A stretch of 9,938 bases of DNA from an uncultured Ruminococcus sp. (GTDB lineage Bacteria > Bacillota > Clostridia > Oscillospirales > Acutalibacteraceae), in assembly GCA_946414115.1 (NCBI GenBank), contig CAMKNF010000065.1, positions 1 through 9,938 on the forward strand, in the 5' to 3' direction. The position numbers and the translations under genes are program-made. A model generated the notes under the pieces. It was not told where the DNA came from and did no database searches. It saw only the letters and a program-made list of their open reading frames with translations. Below, in pieces: positions 7,020-9,938 of this stretch; position 1 is the stretch's first letter; each line of letters starts with the position of its first letter.

Positions 7020-7868
7020 CTAACCCTTTACTGCACCGTTTGCAACTCCGCCGATAATCTGCTTCTGGCAGACTACATAGAATATAAGAATAGGAATTAA
7101 CGAGAGCAGATATGATGCAAATGCAAGATTGTAGTTTGTTCCGAATTGCGTCTGGAAATTAAGCTGTGCAAGCGGAAGCGTTGTATTTTCCGAGCCTGAC
7201 ATAATAACAAGAGGCGTCATTACATCGTTCCATGTACCCAATGCCGTAAGCACTGCAACTGTAGCGTGCATAGGCTTCATCATCGGGAAAATAACCGTCC
7301 AATATGTTTTCCAGGTAGAAGCGCCGTCGATTTCAGCCGCTTCCTCCATAGCAAGAGGAATATTCTTTAGATAGCCGCTGTATAGCATAACGTTCATAGG
7401 CATATAGAAAACAAGATAAAGGAGAATTACACCGATAGGATTTGCAAGTCCGATTTGTGCAGTTTCCTTTACAAGAGGCATCATAAGGATTGCAAACGGA
7501 ACAAACATACCGCTTACTATGTAGAAATAAACTAACTTATAGCCCTTTTTTCTTCTCATATTTCTGCCTATAACATAGCCTGCTATGGAATGAATAAGAA
7601 CCGATAATACTATTGTAATACCTGTAATAAAAAGGCTGTTTGCAAGTGCGCTCCAGAAGTTTGTTACTCTCATCGCCTCTGCAAAGTTATCAAAGCTCCA
7701 GTTGCTCGGCGGAGCTAACGCACCGGCAACATCGTTTGTCATTTCCGAAGGATTTTTAAAGGCGATAATAACCGTCATATAAAGAGGAAACAGAACTGTA
7801 AGACAGCCTAATATAAGCACAAAGGTCAAAAACCAGTTAGTTCCCTGTTTCTTTTTCAGTCTCCTCAT
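7020..7868 (-). CDS. ABC sugar transporter permease, MalG-like (second permease)
   Basis: A complete 282-residue inner-membrane subunit of a CUT1-type carbohydrate ABC importer, of normal length for MalG/MsmG homologues. About six hydrophobic segments are visible, roughly at residues 12-34, 72-101, 113-132, 142-165, 201-222 and 248-270, after a basic N-terminus (MRRLKKKQG). The cytoplasmic EAA loop that docks the ATPase is clear at 175-199 (EEAAEIDGASTWKTYW and on). The C-terminal ending GGVANGAVKG is characteristic of MalG-type permeases. ATG 7868 overlaps the stop of the first permease by four bases (ATGA) and has GGAGG 7 bases upstream, so the two subunits are translationally coupled. It forms the channel with the first permease and receives sugar from the binding protein. 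Substrate is inferred to be raffinose-family oligosaccharides from the downstream enzymes. Confidence 0.93.
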   Translation of the reverse strand: MRRLKKKQGTNWFLTFVLILGCLTVLFPLYMTVIIAFKNPSEMTNDVAGALAPPSNWSFDNFAEAMRVTNFWSALANSLFITGITIVLSVLIHSIAGYVIGRNMRRKKGYKLVYFYIVSGMFVPFAILMMPLVKETAQIGLANPIGVILLYLVFYMPMNVMLYSGYLKNIPLAMEEAAEIDGASTWKTYWTVIFPMMKPMHATVAVLTALGTWNDVMTPLVIMSGSENTTLPLAQLNFQTQFGTNYNLAFASYLLSLIPILIFYVVCQKQIIGGVANGAVKG

Positions 7869-8746
7869 AGCTGTTCCTCCTTTTTACCTGTCATTCTCAT
7901 CTGAATAACGGAAATAGTAACAATAAGAATAAAGAATATTACCGCATTTGCACTTTGGAAGCCAAACTGACCGCCGTCCATTCCGTTTCTGTAAATCAGG
8001 TAAGATATTGATTCCGTACTCTGTGCAGGTCCGCCCTTGGTCAAGGACATAATCTGGTCGAAAACCATAAGCATATTCTTTGTACTTAAAACAAGATTTA
8101 TTGAGATAAACGGCATCAAAAGCGGAAGCGTTATCTTTCTGAAGGTAAGAAATTTTCCTGCACCGTCAATCCTTGAAGCCTCATACACATCCTCGGGAAT
8201 GGTCTGCAAGCCGGAAATATAAATAATCGTATTCATAGCAACCGCCTGCCATACACCGACAATAAGAACACCTATCCAGGCAAATCGCTCATCTGCAAGA
8301 ATACTGTTCTGAATCCACTCAATGTTGAAGGTTTCACCGACAGCAGGAATAATGTATGTAAAAATGAAGCTGAAAATGTAACCTACAATCAATCCTCCGA
8401 GAATGTTCGGAACAAAGTAGATACCTCTTAATGTGCTTTTAAATCGAATCTTGCTGTTTAATGCAAGTCCCATAAGAAGGCTGATAACATTTACAAGTAT
8501 TGTTCCTACAATCGCATATTTAAATGTAAATAAATAAGAATTCCATACCCTTGAATCTGTAAACAAATCAAAGTAATTTCTTAAACCTACAAAATCCCAG
8601 CTGCCGTAGCCTCTGTAGTTTGTGAAACTGTAGAAAGCACCGATTATAAGCGGCAAAGTATTAAACGCAAAGAACAGAATTACTACCGGGATAAGCATAC
8701 CAAGATATGTTCTGCTCTTGCTTGACAATCGTCTTCCGGATTTCAT
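7865..8746 (-). CDS. ABC sugar transporter permease, MalF-like (first permease)
   Basis: A complete 293-residue inner-membrane subunit of a CUT1-type sugar ABC importer, the usual length for short MalF/MsmF/UgpA-like proteins. Six hydrophobic segments are apparent, near residues 15-40, 70-95, 107-132, 155-178, about 206-227 and 262-283. Between the fourth and fifth is the EAA loop EASRIDGAGKFLTFRKITLP (189-208), the contact for the ATP-hydrolysing subunit. The first periplasm-side stretch contains FVGLRNYFDLF (52-62), common in this family. ATG 8746 overlaps the binding-protein stop by four bases (ATGA), with AAGGAGG placed 7 bases before it. It pairs with the second permease. No ATPase gene is present in the window, as is usual for Gram-positive CUT1 systems that share one MsmK-type ATPase. 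Confidence 0.93.
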   Translation of the reverse strand: MKSGRRLSSKSRTYLGMLIPVVILFFAFNTLPLIIGAFYSFTNYRGYGSWDFVGLRNYFDLFTDSRVWNSYLFTFKYAIVGTILVNVISLLMGLALNSKIRFKSTLRGIYFVPNILGGLIVGYIFSFIFTYIIPAVGETFNIEWIQNSILADERFAWIGVLIVGVWQAVAMNTIIYISGLQTIPEDVYEASRIDGAGKFLTFRKITLPLLMPFISINLVLSTKNMLMVFDQIMSLTKGGPAQSTESISYLIYRNGMDGGQFGFQSANAVIFFILIVTISVIQMRMTGKKEEQL

Positions 8747-9938
8747 TTTTTAGCCTCCTTTTCATAGTCCTGAACCTTTTGAATCAGGTCACGGTTATAG
8801 CGTACCCATTCATCATCAAATCGTTTTAGGAACTTATCGGTTGCGTCACTGCTGTTGTCCATAAGATAGGTCTGAATCATAGCGTCAACGCTCATCTCAC
8901 TGGGATAATGGTGATCCTGATAGTCAGCCATTCTGCCTTCCTCAATATAACTGCTCATTCCGTCAAGCATTGAGGGCAGCTTAAAATCTCCGTTCTTGCA
9001 AGGGATTGAATTCTGATCGTCAAGATAAATCTGTATTGTTTCATCCTCATACAGATAACGAAGCACCTCATACACAGCCTCTTTATTCTTACTGTTCTTC
9101 ATAACACAGAATTGAAGGTCAACACCCGAATTAAGCACATTGTCTTTCTCGTCGTCATTTGCAGGGAATACAAATGAATCAATATTCATATCGGGATTAA
9201 CCGATTTAATCTGAGGAACGGCATAGCTGCCTATGGGATACATTGCTGCCTGTCCTCTTGCAAAAGCTGTACAGGCATCGTTATAGCCGTAAGCGTACGG
9301 ATTCGGTTCGCAGTAGTCAAGCAGAGTTTTTATCTTTTCGGCTGTTTCTCTGTACTCCTTGCTGAAGGTGGTTTTGCCTGCATTCACCTGTGCGCAAGTA
9401 TCAGATGGTGAAAGACCGACAGCAAGAGCATTCCAAGGAGCAAGACAAGTCCACGTATCTTTATATCCAAAATATAGCGGTTGAACTCCCGAAGCCTTGA
9501 TTGTTTCGCAAAGTTCTGTGAACTCCGTCCATGTCTGCGGTATTTTCCAACCGTTTTCCTCAAACATATCCTTGTTGTAAAGGATACCTGCCGCATTTGC
9601 TACATAGGGCAATGCGTACACACCGTCTGTGGGAATAAACTCAAGCTCGTCCTCAATATCCATATAAGCCTGCTTAATATCGGATACACCCTCAAAATCT
9701 GATATATCCATAAACATATCGGCGTCAAGGAAATTTGAGTAGTTAATATCTCCACCTATTCCAACAATGTCGGGATAATCCTCACGAATAAAGCGTGTCT
9801 TTAATATAGTCATTGCTTCATTCGGAGATTGAATTGTGAGGTGGATATTGTCGTGAGTTTTATTGAAGCCTTCCTCAATTTTCTCAAACGCAGCAACCGC
9901 CTCCGGCTTATACTGTACAAGCTCAACTTCGATTTTAT
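8743..9938 (-). CDS. ABC sugar transporter substrate-binding protein (family 1), N-terminus beyond the window
   Basis: Partial: 397 codons are visible, and the open frame continues to the right edge. The first internal ATG (9813) is not the start, because 41 good family-like residues precede it, beginning KIEVELVQYKPEAV followed by AAFEKIEEGFNKTH. Family-1 binding proteins run about 420-450 residues, so the missing part should be little more than the lipoprotein signal peptide and its cysteine. Other visible family features are FIREDYPDIVGIGG (about 50-63), the hinge-proximal segment GVYALPYVANAAGILYNKDM (about 106-125) and WTEFTELCETIK (about 136-147), which are standard in MalE/MsmE-like proteins. 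It would be anchored on the outer face of the membrane and deliver oligosaccharide to the two permeases. The stop TGA overlaps the first permease start. The ligand is inferred from the alpha-galactosidase and sucrose-cleaving genes downstream. Confidence 0.92.
   Translation of the reverse strand, partial: KIEVELVQYKPEAVAAFEKIEEGFNKTHDNIHLTIQSPNEAMTILKTRFIREDYPDIVGIGGDINYSNFLDADMFMDISDFEGVSDIKQAYMDIEDELEFIPTDGVYALPYVANAAGILYNKDMFEENGWKIPQTWTEFTELCETIKASGVQPLYFGYKDTWTCLAPWNALAVGLSPSDTCAQVNAGKTTFSKEYRETAEKIKTLLDYCEPNPYAYGYNDACTAFARGQAAMYPIGSYAVPQIKSVNPDMNIDSFVFPANDDEKDNVLNSGVDLQFCVMKNSKNKEAVYEVLRYLYEDETIQIYLDDQNSIPCKNGDFKLPSMLDGMSSYIEEGRMADYQDHHYPSEMSVDAMIQTYLMDNSSDATDKFLKRFDDEWVRYNRDLIQKVQDYEKEAKK

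Noticed and set aside
8743..9813. Binding protein starting at the ATG at 9813
   Set aside because: The same frame stays open to the right edge and encodes 41 more residues that look like the start of a mature family-1 binding protein, so 9813 is an internal Met.

Overview
The window reads as part of one long operon, all on the minus strand, from a low-to-moderate GC Gram-positive gut-type bacterium. Most likely this is a member of the Clostridia (Oscillospiraceae/Ruminococcus-like). The grounds are strong AGGAGG/AGGTG ribosome sites about 5-8 bases before each start, a family-1 ABC sugar importer without its own ATPase, a class II GalT next to GalK, and AT-rich codon use. The taxonomic call is inference; there is no rRNA or marker gene here.

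In transcription order (right to left): a sugar-binding protein whose N-terminus lies beyond the right edge (9938-8743); two sugar ABC permeases joined to it and to each other by 4-base ATGA overlaps (8746-7865, 7868-7020); a 67-base gap holding an 8-bp hairpin; a cytoplasmic GH36 alpha-galactosidase (6952-4766); galactokinase (4742-3456); class II galactose-1-phosphate uridylyltransferase (3444-1954); a PfkB-family fructokinase (1952-999); and a GH13 enzyme of the amylosucrase/sucrose hydrolase type (GH13_4), which starts at a GTG at 982 and runs off the left edge. The only non-coding stretches are 1 to 67 bases long, so no gap exceeds 300 bases. I see no RNA genes, mobile elements, CRISPR or large repeats.

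The gene set forms a coherent pathway for raffinose-family oligosaccharides (raffinose, stachyose, possibly melibiose). The oligosaccharide is imported whole, and GH36 removes galactose, leaving sucrose. Galactose goes through GalK and GalT (Leloir pathway). Sucrose is split by the GH13_4 enzyme, either to fructose plus an alpha-glucan (amylosucrase) or to fructose plus glucose (hydrolase). Fructose is phosphorylated by the PfkB kinase. UDP-galactose 4-epimerase, phosphoglucomutase, the transporter ATPase and any regulator are not in the window.

I do not see a wholly new class of system. The points most worth a second look are the use of a GH13_4 enzyme as the sucrose-splitting step of a raffinose operon, with unusual acceptor-site residues; the non-canonical galactokinase signature; the hairpin separating transporter genes from enzyme genes; and a near-consensus cre site inside the alpha-galactosidase gene.
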